From positions 1 through 5,030 of the forward strand of contig JAFGSC010000107.1 of assembly GCA_016934875.1 (NCBI GenBank): a stretch of 5,030 bases of DNA, in the 5' to 3' direction. Positions 1 through 5,030 of the stretch are shown in pieces. How positions within the stretch are numbered: position 1 is the stretch's first letter; every line of letters starts with the position of its first letter. A program made the translations under genes and the position numbers. A model generated the notes under the pieces. It was not told the DNA's origin. It worked only from the letters and a program-made list of their open reading frames with translations, and made no database searches. This DNA is from Candidatus Atribacteria bacterium. GTDB lineage: Bacteria > Atribacterota > Phoenicimicrobiia > Phoenicimicrobiales > Stramentimicrobiaceae.

Positions 1-26
1 CGGCAGTCTCGCCCGTTTTAAATATG

Positions 27-60
27 AAAAAACCACTCCTGGTTTTTGAAGTGGTCTTTG
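27..60 (-). terminator. Intrinsic terminator downstream of the tRNA-Gln remnant
   Basis: Read on the minus strand, an 8-bp stem ACCACTTC/GGAGTGGT (plus coordinates 48-55 and 32-39, with one T-G pair) closes an 8-nt loop and is followed directly by a run of six T (plus 27-32). An A-rich stretch before the stem can extend the pairing into the T run. It lies just after the 3' end of the minus-strand tRNA fragment, where a tRNA terminator is expected. Its presence suggests that this side is the original host flank of the tRNA gene rather than element DNA. Confidence 0.75.
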
Positions 61-71
61 AACTTTATATG

Positions 72-118
72 CTGCCTCGTCAGGGCTCGAACCTGAACTC
101 TTCTGATCCAGAGTCAGA
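72..118 (-). tRNA. Partial tRNA-Gln(CUG): anticodon arm to 3' end only
   Basis: On the minus strand the fragment folds as the 3' part of a tRNA. The anticodon stem is TCTGA/TCAGA (118-114 and 106-102), with a 7-nt loop CTCTGGA (113-107) that places anticodon CUG at 111-109. A 5-nt variable loop (101-97) follows, then the T stem TCAGG/CCTGA around the loop TTCGAGC (96-80). The 3' acceptor strand is CGAGGCA (79-73) and the discriminator G is at 72, the usual base for bacterial tRNA-Gln. CCA is not fully encoded. The matching 5' acceptor strand (TGCCTCG on the minus strand) and a D arm are absent from 119-222, so the gene is truncated and cannot make a working tRNA from this copy. Glutamine identity rests on the anticodon and discriminator only. 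Confidence 0.8.
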
Positions 119-119
119 A
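72..119. other. Probable attachment site (element left end) in tRNA-Gln
   Basis: A tRNA 3' fragment lies about 130 bp from a tyrosine recombinase gene, and tRNA homology stops sharply after the anticodon stem at 118-119. Tyrosine recombinases often cross over in the anticodon or T arm of a tRNA gene, and the element carries a copy of the 3' part that restores the intact gene at the other end. In this orientation the restored tRNA should lie at the far right end of the element, outside this window. The exact core limits and crossover point cannot be set without that other end. Confidence 0.7.
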
Positions 120-189
120 TTTATTTGATTATTGTAAATTGCTATAATCTATAATTATCTTATTTTCAGATATATTATTTCTCATTACT

Positions 190-220
190 TTTGGTTATTT
201 ATCATTTTTAATTAATTTTG
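190..220 (+). promoter_or_regulatory. Bacteroidota-type promoter of the integrase gene
   Basis: TTTG at 190-193 is followed after 19 bp by TAATTTTG at 213-220, which matches the Bacteroides consensus TTTG / TAnnTTTG with normal spacing. Transcription would start a few bases after 220. That makes a GTG at 223 an unlikely translation start and favours the ATG at 247. Confidence 0.65.
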
Positions 221-243
221 TTGTGCAAATTGTTATGCAAATT
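220..243. repeat. Tandem 12-bp repeat in the integrase leader
   Basis: GTTGTGCAAATT (220-231) is followed directly by GTTATGCAAATT (232-243), identical at 11 of 12 positions. The first copy overlaps the last base of the promoter -7 element and the pair ends four bases before the preferred integrase ATG. A protein bound here could repress the integrase or act at the attachment site. The role is inferred; only the repeat is seen. Confidence 0.6.
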
Positions 244-246
244 TTT

Positions 247-1476
247 ATGAATGTAACAGTCAGCATATATTTAGATAAAAGAAGGGTTTTAAAAGATAAT
301 CAATACCCTGTTAAATTAAGAATCACATTTGAAAGAAAGAGTAAATTATATTCTTTGTTCCTGAACAATCAAAAATTGACCTGTAACGAAGATGATTTTA
401 ATAAAATCAATTCAATTAAGCCACGAAATGAATATAAGCAATTAAAAAGCTTAATTGATGAACAAATAAAAGAAGTTGAGAAGTTAATAAGTGAAATTGA
501 AACCTTTAGTTTTTTGGAGTTTGAAAAGAAATATCGAAAATCTAATCACTCTACTATACATGAATTATACCAGTCAAAGATTGAAGAACTTACCAAAAAC
601 GGCCAAATAAAGACTGCAAGTACATACGAATGTTCATTAAATAGCTTATTGGAATTTAGCCCTGAATTAACAAGTTTATCACAGGTTACACCTAAGTTTT
701 TAAAGGCTTATGAAAGCTTTATGACACGAACAAAAAGTGTGTCAAAGGCCACAATAGGAATATATTTAAGGAATTTACGCTCTATTTTTAATGATGAAAT
801 TAATTCCGGTAATATTAAAAAAAACCAGTATCCTTTTAAAACCAATGAAAATAGGGAAGGTTTTCAAATACCGAAATCAGAGGCCAGAATAATAGCTTTA
901 TCTGATGAAGTATTACATAGATTTGTTGAATTCACAGACCTGACATTTGAACAAGCCAGAGCAAAAGATTACTGGCTTTTTTCTTATTTATGTAATGGCA
1001 TGAACCCAAAGGATATGTTAAGTCTTAAATTCAGTAATTTTAGTGACCAGGATACATTCTCTTTTTATCGGTCAAAAACACGTAACACGGCCAGAAAACC
1101 AAAAGAAATACTGGTAATACTGCACCCGATGGCAAAAGAAATAATTGAAAGAAGGGGCAACTATCCTAATCCTGACAACTATATTTTTCCTTATTTAGAA
1201 AATGGAATATCTGATTTAGAGCAACAAAAAAGAGTAGATAATTTCATTTGGAACGAAAATAAACACTTATCTATTATTTCCGAAAAACTTGGATTATCAA
1301 AACCAATAACCTTTATAACAGCAAGACATACCTATGCAATTCGGATGCACAACGAAAATGCACCAACAATACTAATTAGTGGCAATTTAGGCCATAATTC
1401 ATTGATTACAACAGAAAATTACATTAAAAAAATTGATACCGATGCACTCAGATATTATAGTGGAAAACTCCTGTGA
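247..1476 (+). CDS. Tyrosine recombinase (phage/island integrase)
   Basis: A site-specific recombinase of about 409 residues that would integrate and excise the element at tRNA-Gln through a covalent 3'-phosphotyrosine intermediate. In this numbering an N-terminal arm-binding domain (about 1-85, starting MNVTVSIYLDKRRV) precedes a SAM-like core-binding domain (about 102-187) and the catalytic domain (about 210-405). Visible catalytic residues are K277 (SKT), R360 (TARHT), H383 (LGHNS) and nucleophile Y392 (TTENYI). The first catalytic arginine position is N253 (NGMN) and the H of HxxR is isoleucine. Departures of this kind are known among Bacteroidota recombinases. The start ATG at 247 was preferred over GTG 223 and ATG 235 because the promoter ends at 220 and the family's conserved N-terminus begins there. 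The gene is very AT-rich and its 3' end overlaps the next gene. Confidence 0.93.
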   Translation: MNVTVSIYLDKRRVLKDNQYPVKLRITFERKSKLYSLFLNNQKLTCNEDDFNKINSIKPRNEYKQLKSLIDEQIKEVEKLISEIETFSFLEFEKKYRKSNHSTIHELYQSKIEELTKNGQIKTASTYECSLNSLLEFSPELTSLSQVTPKFLKAYESFMTRTKSVSKATIGIYLRNLRSIFNDEINSGNIKKNQYPFKTNENREGFQIPKSEARIIALSDEVLHRFVEFTDLTFEQARAKDYWLFSYLCNGMNPKDMLSLKFSNFSDQDTFSFYRSKTRNTARKPKEILVILHPMAKEIIERRGNYPNPDNYIFPYLENGISDLEQQKRVDNFIWNENKHLSIISEKLGLSKPITFITARHTYAIRMHNENAPTILISGNLGHNSLITTENYIKKIDTDALRYYSGKLL

Positions 1477-2332
1477 AACAACAAAATATAAAGAACTTAT
1501 TGGAATTGCTTTAGAAACAATAACTGATATGGTGGCCGAATTTGGTCTAAAAAGGGAATATTCCTTTGCCGAAAAGAGGTTAACATATAAGTATTTGCAG
1601 GTTTTTTTGGATGCTGACGATATGATTAAATTAGATTTGATAATAAATGATTATCAGACAATACTTTCAATTGTTACAAATATCAAAGAACCCTCAAAAG
1701 ATTCGATAAACAGGGACAGGTGGAACCAATGGAATTCTAATTTTGATAAGGCTTTTCGCTTTATTATTTCGTCAATATTCCTAAACCTGAGAAAAATAGA
1801 TAAAACCTTAACATCTTTCGATTCAGCACTAAAAAATAAACTATTAGAAGATACCAAAAAACAATCATTTATAAACTCATTACCTGCCTCAGAAAATTCT
1901 ATTTTAGGTTTCATTAAATCAGAATTAGAAAACTTATCTATTGAAGATAACGGCCAAAATGCAGCGATTTCAAAAGGTGTACAAGTCCTAAATAGTCTTT
2001 TAGAAGATAACCATATTGATGAAGGTTTCTATAATGGCCTAAAAAACTATTTGCTGCATGGCAATACCGGTAAATATGATAAGAACACGGCACACTATAA
2101 GACTTTTATTATTTGTGAAGTTTTTAAATCCAAAGGAATATTGCAAATTGATGACACATATAGATTTTTGATTGAAAATTTTACACACAAAGGCAAAGAA
2201 ATCTTTTCAAAAAAAATATCAGATAATATTTCAAATGAAAAAATAAGGTATAATGATGCCAAAGGTCAGGTTTTAAAATATGACTATTTTTATAAATTAG
2301 TTGATAGATTATTCTATCAATTACCTTCCTAA
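1442..2332 (+). CDS. Unknown protein coupled to the integrase gene
   Basis: I do not recognise this protein of about 296 residues. The reading frame is long, intact and as AT-rich as the integrase, and no competing long frame looks real. It has no visible signal peptide, membrane segment, cysteine cluster or nucleotide-binding motif. The composition is rich in Lys, Asp, Glu, Ile and Leu, and the patterning suggests a mostly helical soluble protein. The C-terminal third (GFYNGLKNYLL, FLIENFTHKGKEIF, then KISDNIS) loosely recalls the C-terminal ends of RteC-like proteins on Bacteroidota mobile elements, but that is a weak impression. The start ATG at 1442 lies inside the integrase and overlaps it by 35 bp in another frame, which suggests translational coupling and a shared role in integration, excision or control. 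TTG 1433 or GTG 1463 are alternative starts. Confidence 0.8.
   Translation: MHSDIIVENSCETTKYKELIGIALETITDMVAEFGLKREYSFAEKRLTYKYLQVFLDADDMIKLDLIINDYQTILSIVTNIKEPSKDSINRDRWNQWNSNFDKAFRFIISSIFLNLRKIDKTLTSFDSALKNKLLEDTKKQSFINSLPASENSILGFIKSELENLSIEDNGQNAAISKGVQVLNSLLEDNHIDEGFYNGLKNYLLHGNTGKYDKNTAHYKTFIICEVFKSKGILQIDDTYRFLIENFTHKGKEIFSKKISDNISNEKIRYNDAKGQVLKYDYFYKLVDRLFYQLPS
2301..2320. repeat. Perfect palindrome TTGATAGA-TTAT-TCTATCAA
   Basis: An 8-bp perfect inverted repeat with a 4-bp spacer sits in the last codons of the unknown gene. Each arm contains the TCTATC hexamer that is repeated further right, so it looks like a dimer-binding site at the head of the array. It is not followed by a T run on either strand, so an intrinsic terminator is unlikely. 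Confidence 0.6.
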
Positions 2333-2431
2333 ATTCTATCTTTCAAATCTATCTAATTGAATTTCTTTTAATTGAGTACAATATATTTTCTATCTTAAAA
2401 CTTCATTTTTCTATCTAAAAACCTTTCTATA
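2313..2431 (+). repeat. Iteron-like array of TCTATC direct repeats
   Basis: TCTATC occurs at 2313, 2335, 2348, 2389 and 2410, all in one orientation, with a degenerate TCTATA at 2426. The start-to-start distances are 22, 13, 41, 21 and 16 bp. The copies at 2389 and 2410 extend to TTTCTATCT(T/A)AAAA. By eye I found only one other copy of the hexamer in the window (minus strand, 4646-4651), so the clustering is striking even in AT-rich DNA. The array fills the gap between the unknown gene and the promoter of the HTH/replication operon. It could be a replication origin bound by the initiator-like protein, an operator, or an excisionase-binding region. The sequence does not decide between these. 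Confidence 0.55.
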
Positions 2432-2433
2432 AA

Positions 2434-2465
2434 TTTGATTATCAATTCATTACATAATATTTTTG
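2434..2465 (+). promoter_or_regulatory. Bacteroidota-type promoter of the HTH/replication operon
   Basis: TTTG at 2434-2437 is followed after 20 bp by TATTTTTG at 2458-2465, a full match to TAnnTTTG. The sequence around the -7 element (TTTTGTTGTG, 2461-2470) is the same as that at the integrase promoter (216-225), which suggests common regulation. Transcription starting just after 2465 rules against a TTG start at 2463 and supports ATG 2487. Confidence 0.7.
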
Positions 2466-2486
2466 TTGTGTAAAAAATTGATAATT

Positions 2487-2774
2487 ATGAAAAATATTTC
2501 ATCCGAAACCAGAGTGATTGATTTAACTGTATCTGATTTAATTCAAGTAATTAAATCCAATTCAATACCAAACACCACGCCCAATAATAAAAAGAAGTGG
2601 CTCACATTAAATGAATTGTGCTACGAATTCTCTTTCAAGGCTTCAACCGTGTATGGTTGGGTGATGCAACGCCGGATACCATTTGTAAAGAAGGGTAAGT
2701 CATTATTATTTGACCGGGAGCAAATCGAATCTTGGTTAATACAATCAAAAAAGGTTAATCTATTGATGAAATAA
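2487..2774 (+). CDS. Excisionase-family helix-turn-helix protein
   Basis: A 95-residue DNA-binding protein. The C-terminal half, from WLTLNELCYEFSF through STVYGWVMQRRIPFVKKGKS to FDREQIESWL, is a MerR-like winged helix of the excisionase/HTH_17 type: helix-turn-helix, a short wing (VKKGKSLLF) and a closing helix. The N-terminal 30 or so residues hold a short hydrophobic helix (VSDLIQVIKS), common in Bacteroidota members and possibly used for self-association. Such proteins bend attachment-site DNA to favour excision or act as small regulators. It is the first gene after its own promoter and lies 4 bp before the initiator-like gene, so it is probably made together with the replication proteins. 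Whether it acts as excisionase, regulator or iteron-binding protein cannot be told from sequence. ATG 2487 was chosen because the upstream TTG lies inside the promoter. Confidence 0.85.
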   Translation: MKNISSETRVIDLTVSDLIQVIKSNSIPNTTPNNKKKWLTLNELCYEFSFKASTVYGWVMQRRIPFVKKGKSLLFDREQIESWLIQSKKVNLLMK

Positions 2775-2778
2775 TACG

Positions 2779-3276
2779 ATGGCCGGGTATTTCTTTGTTA
2801 ATAGGGATTTGCAATTTAACTGGCTCTGGCAGATTAAACCTTTCTCGCCCGGTCAAGCTTGGATTGATTTAATTCTGATCGCAAACTTCGCACCCGGAAA
2901 GATATATGTTCGTGGAATAGAGGTTATAATAGAACGTGGTCAGGTAGGCTGGTCTGAGGTCAAACTGGCTGATCGTTGGGGGTGGTCAAGATCGAAATTA
3001 CGCACATTTTTAAATCGGCTCGAAAAAGAACAGCAAATCGTACAGCAAAAAAATAATGTAACTAATTGTATTACAATAGTAAATTATGATAAATATCAAT
3101 TGACAGGACAGCAAAACATACAACAAAACGTACAGCAAAAAGACACTAATAATAAAGAAAGAATAAAAAATATATATATAAAAGGAAATACCAAAAAAAT
3201 TTGGCAGAAAAATCAAAATCCTGATGCACCCAAATTACCAGACGCAGAAGAAATCCTAAAGAAATCAAACTTATGA
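2779..3276 (+). CDS. DnaD-like replication initiator / helicase-loader candidate
   Basis: A 165-residue protein whose first 85 residues match the winged-helix N-terminus of DnaD/phage replication proteins: YFFVNRDLQF, then KPFSPGQAWIDLILIAN, then LADRWGWSRSKLRTFLNRLEKEQQI, where the recognition helix is expected. A beta-wing-like segment (NCITIVNYDKY, about 97-106) follows. After that comes a polar Gln/Asn/Lys-rich linker (QQNIQQNVQQKDTNNK, about 111-126) and a short basic tail. The C-terminal DnaB-binding domain usual in full-length DnaD relatives is missing. In phages, such proteins bind the origin and help place the replicative helicase. Here the stop overlaps the start of the helicase gene in ATGA, so the two are likely translationally coupled. 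The Q-rich part is encoded by repeated CA(A/G)CAAAA units, which may be prone to slippage. Confidence 0.78.
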   Translation: MAGYFFVNRDLQFNWLWQIKPFSPGQAWIDLILIANFAPGKIYVRGIEVIIERGQVGWSEVKLADRWGWSRSKLRTFLNRLEKEQQIVQQKNNVTNCITIVNYDKYQLTGQQNIQQNVQQKDTNNKERIKNIYIKGNTKKIWQKNQNPDAPKLPDAEEILKKSNL

Positions 3277-4703
3277 AAACACTTACTGACATTGGATACC
3301 TTCCACCACAGGCCGTTGAGATTGAAACAGTCGTTCTCGGTGCGCTTTTAATATCACCAGAGGCAGTATTTGAAGTTGCTGACCTGCTTACCGCCGAAAG
3401 CTTCTACAAAGACGAAAACCAGAAGATATTTCAATCAATTATTGACCTTGAACGGCAAAATAAAAAGATTGATATACTGACAGTTACAGAGCAATTGCGT
3501 AAAAATAAACATCTTGACGAGGTTGGGGGTGCGCTTTACATTGCGCAACTCACCGAGCGCATTGCAAGCGCAAGCCACATAAGGCAACATAGCCTTATAG
3601 TGGCGGAAAAATATTTAAAAAGACAATTGATAAGCATTGGTGCTGAATTGCAAAAGCAATCCTATGATGAATCCATTGATATTGCTGATAGTTTGGAGTA
3701 TGCAGATAAATCACTTACTGAGTTAACCATCGGCAAATCAGCAGAAAACGCTATATCCGTTGGTAATTCAATGAATCAGGTTATTGATGAACTTGAAAAA
3801 ATACAGAATAAAGATAGTGCGATAACTGGCATACCATCAGGACTTACTACTCTGGACAGGATTACAGGCGGTTGGCAAAACTCTGATCTTGTTATTCTGG
3901 CTGCAAGGCCGTCAATGGGTAAAAGCGCAATCATGCTTAAATGGGGCAAAGAGGCTGCCAGTATGGGTTTTCCTGTTTTGCTTTTTTCGCTCGAAATGTC
4001 ACATAAGCAGCTTAGTAAGCGGTTACTGGCAGGTGAAATTGAAGCAGAACCACGAACGCTGAATAGCAAGCTGCCTAATTACCTCTGGGACAGTATTAGC
4101 ACACATTTGGGTAAATTCTCAGATATGCCGTTGTATATGGATGACCGTTCTGGGCTTACTATTTGGGACGTGAAGGCCACAGCACGGCGAATGGTGCGTA
4201 AATACGGTATTAAACTCATTATACTTGACTACCTGCAACTCATGGTACATAAGGATAAGAGCCAGAACCGTGAACAAGAAATAAGCACTATAAGCAGAGG
4301 ATTGAAGGGCATAGCGAAGGAATTGGATATTCCTGTAATTGCGCTGTCACAGCTTAACCGGCAGGTTGAAACACGTGGAGGATTTAAACGACCGATGTTA
4401 GCGGATTTGCGGGAATCAGGGGCAATCGAACAGGATGCCGATATAGTCATATTCCTGAACAGGCCGAAAAAATACGGTTTTGATGAATTTGACGACAAGG
4501 AAAGCACGTCAACAACCTGCTATCAGGGCAATACAGCGTATGAGGTTGCTGAATTGATAATCGCAAAGCATAGAAACGGTTCAACCTGCATGATGAAGAT
4601 TACTCATAACGAAGAAATGACAGCAATTGAGGACTATCACAGGCCGATAGAGGAACCAGAATTAAGAAATTACTACGAAAAGGAGGTTGAAAATGAGTTT
4701 TAA
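3273..4703 (+). CDS. dnaB: Replicative DNA helicase, DnaB family
   Basis: A 476-residue hexameric 5'-3' helicase, close to the usual length (E. coli DnaB is 471). It would unwind DNA at the element's fork and recruit primase. The N-terminal helical domain spans about 10-120 (PPQAVEIETVVLGALL), a linker follows, and the RecA-like domain begins near 185. Visible motifs are Walker A ARPSMGKS (211-218, K217), the catalytic glutamate E241 in SLEMS, Walker B LIILDYLQL (D319), LSQLNRQVE (359-367), the DLRESGAIEQDAD segment (378-390) and the arginine-finger region AKHRNGS (K432, R434). All key residues are present, so it should be active. The start overlaps the upstream initiator-like gene by 4 bp and the end overlaps the zinc finger gene by 11 bp. 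Its location inside the element suggests a phage-type copy rather than the host's housekeeping gene. Confidence 0.96.
   Translation: MKTLTDIGYLPPQAVEIETVVLGALLISPEAVFEVADLLTAESFYKDENQKIFQSIIDLERQNKKIDILTVTEQLRKNKHLDEVGGALYIAQLTERIASASHIRQHSLIVAEKYLKRQLISIGAELQKQSYDESIDIADSLEYADKSLTELTIGKSAENAISVGNSMNQVIDELEKIQNKDSAITGIPSGLTTLDRITGGWQNSDLVILAARPSMGKSAIMLKWGKEAASMGFPVLLFSLEMSHKQLSKRLLAGEIEAEPRTLNSKLPNYLWDSISTHLGKFSDMPLYMDDRSGLTIWDVKATARRMVRKYGIKLIILDYLQLMVHKDKSQNREQEISTISRGLKGIAKELDIPVIALSQLNRQVETRGGFKRPMLADLRESGAIEQDADIVIFLNRPKKYGFDEFDDKESTSTTCYQGNTAYEVAELIIAKHRNGSTCMMKITHNEEMTAIEDYHRPIEEPELRNYYEKEVENEF
4680..4686 (+). promoter_or_regulatory. Strong Shine-Dalgarno site AAGGAGG
   Basis: AAGGAGG lies 6 nt before the ATG at 4693, inside the end of the helicase gene. 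Canonical sites are unusual in Bacteroidota and none of the other starts here has one. It supports the small zinc finger gene, although the same bases also encode Lys-Glu-Val of the helicase, so chance is possible. Confidence 0.5.
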
Positions 4704-4854
4704 ACTTACAGATGAACTTTACATCTGCCCGGCCTGTGGAAGGGGGAAATTCCGAAGGGTTAAAGATGAAAACGGCAACCTGTTACCGCCGGAGTACGGT
4801 ATTTGTTGGTTTCAGCGCAGTTGCGGGTATGTAAAAAGACCAGAAAAAAAATAA
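4693..4854 (+). CDS. Small C4 zinc finger protein (53 residues)
   Basis: A short protein starting inside the 3' end of the helicase gene. Four cysteines form a likely zinc site: C12 and C15 (CPAC), then C38 and C44 (CWFQRSCGY), with RRVKDENGNLLPPEYG between. This spacing and wording resemble the N-terminal zinc finger of longer Bacteroidota mobile-element proteins of the DUF6371/PG0870-like type, which continue well beyond this point; primase-like work is a possibility for those. Here a stop follows nine residues after the last cysteine, directly after a run of eight A (4844-4851). It may be a stand-alone small zinc finger protein or the remains of a longer gene. The position after a DnaB helicase fits a role in replication or nucleic-acid binding. 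Family assignment is from memory of the motif only. Confidence 0.72.
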   Translation: MSFKLTDELYICPACGRGKFRRVKDENGNLLPPEYGICWFQRSCGYVKRPEKK

Positions 4855-4856
4855 TT

Positions 4857-5030
4857 ATGAAACCAATATTCTCAAACAAGCAAGGCGTTGAAAGCGCACG
4901 TGAATTGAACTCTGAGGCGAAAGTTGTTAAAAATAAAAAGGCTGAACCGGAGAAAAAGCATAGTGTTTATGTTCCAGAACTTCGGGCAACAATTTACACG
5001 AATAATCCTGATGTTTCTGGGGTCAGAAAC
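4857..5030 (+). CDS. Unknown protein, 5' end only
   Basis: An open frame of 58 codons from ATG 4857 to the window edge with no stop. It starts 2 nt after the zinc finger gene's stop, as expected for the next gene of the operon. The visible part begins MKPIFSNKQG, has a charged Lys/Glu-rich stretch (about residues 20-34) and then SVYVPELRATIYTNNPDVSG. I do not recognise it. The charged start may be a flexible linker before a folded domain that lies outside the window. Confidence 0.65.
   Translation, partial: MKPIFSNKQGVESARELNSEAKVVKNKKAEPEKKHSVYVPELRATIYTNNPDVSGVRN

Noticed and set aside
1..26. End of a coding gene or another tRNA at the left edge
   Set aside because: The stretch is too short to assign. 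A plus-strand frame ends with TAA at 19-21, but nothing supports it as real.
72..160. Complete tRNA gene on the minus strand
   Set aside because: No 5' acceptor strand complementary to CGAGGCA and no D arm were found to the right of 118.
223..246. Upstream GTG 223 and ATG 235 starts for the integrase
   Set aside because: The promoter ends at 220 and the added residues (MQIVMQIF) are encoded by the tandem 12-bp repeat, so they look like leader DNA. ATG 235 cannot be fully excluded.
1654..1914. Minus-strand open frame of 86 codons
   Set aside because: It lies wholly inside the unknown gene, opposite a clearly better frame, and shows no motif or start context.
2301..2320. Palindrome as an intrinsic terminator
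   Set aside because: The stem is AT-rich and has no T run after it on either strand. Its arms match the neighbouring repeats, which fits a binding site better.
2313..2431. CRISPR array
   Set aside because: The repeat unit is only about 6-12 bp and the spacing is irregular; there is no repeat-spacer structure and no cas gene.
2463..2486. Upstream TTG start for the HTH gene
   Set aside because: It overlaps the -7 promoter element, so it would not be on the transcript.
3010..3216. Minus-strand frame of 68 codons, very hydrophobic, resembling a membrane protein
   Set aside because: Its Phe/Ile/Tyr richness is simply the complement of the A-rich Q/N/K tail of the initiator-like gene.
3776..4507. 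Two minus-strand frames opposite the helicase gene
   Set aside because: They are shadows of strongly conserved DnaB coding sequence that contains Walker A and Walker B.

Overview
The window looks like the left end of an integrated mobile element, most likely a temperate prophage or phage-like island, in a low-GC member of the Bacteroidota. Three things point to that phylum: two promoters matching the Bacteroides-type consensus (TTTG, 19-20 bp, TAnnTTTG), weak ribosome binding sites before most genes, and a tyrosine recombinase with the arm-binding/SAM-like/catalytic layout common in that phylum. No ribosomal or housekeeping marker is present, so a finer assignment is not supported.

Layout. 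Positions 1-71 read as host flank and hold a minus-strand intrinsic terminator (27-60). Positions 72-118 are the 3' part of a tRNA-Gln(CUG) gene on the minus strand: half of the anticodon arm is lost at the 5' edge of homology and no D arm or 5' acceptor strand follows. This is the expected scar of integration into a tRNA gene, so 72 to about 119 is proposed as the attachment core. A promoter (190-220) then drives a tyrosine recombinase (247-1476) and an overlapping gene of unknown function (1442-2332). Positions 2301-2431 carry an array of TCTATC repeats that starts with a perfect palindrome. A second promoter (2434-2465) drives a compact rightward operon: an excisionase-type HTH protein (2487-2774), a DnaD/replication-initiator-like winged-helix protein (2779-3276), a DnaB-type replicative helicase (3273-4703), a 53-residue zinc finger protein (4693-4854) and the start of an unrecognised gene that runs off the window (4857-5030).

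How the parts may work together. The recombinase would integrate and excise the element at tRNA-Gln. The HTH protein is a candidate excisionase or regulator of the switch between integrated and excised states. The winged-helix protein would recognise an origin and/or load the DnaB helicase, giving the element its own replication module. The TCTATC array just upstream is a candidate origin or operator. No capsid, conjugation, toxin or defence gene is visible here, so phage, satellite and integrative element remain possible.

Base composition changes along the window. The integrase and unknown gene are very AT-rich (one sampled 60-base line is about 25% GC), while the helicase region is clearly richer (one sampled line about 45%). 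This suggests the integration and replication modules have different histories. The least explained items are the unknown gene coupled to the integrase and the repeat array.
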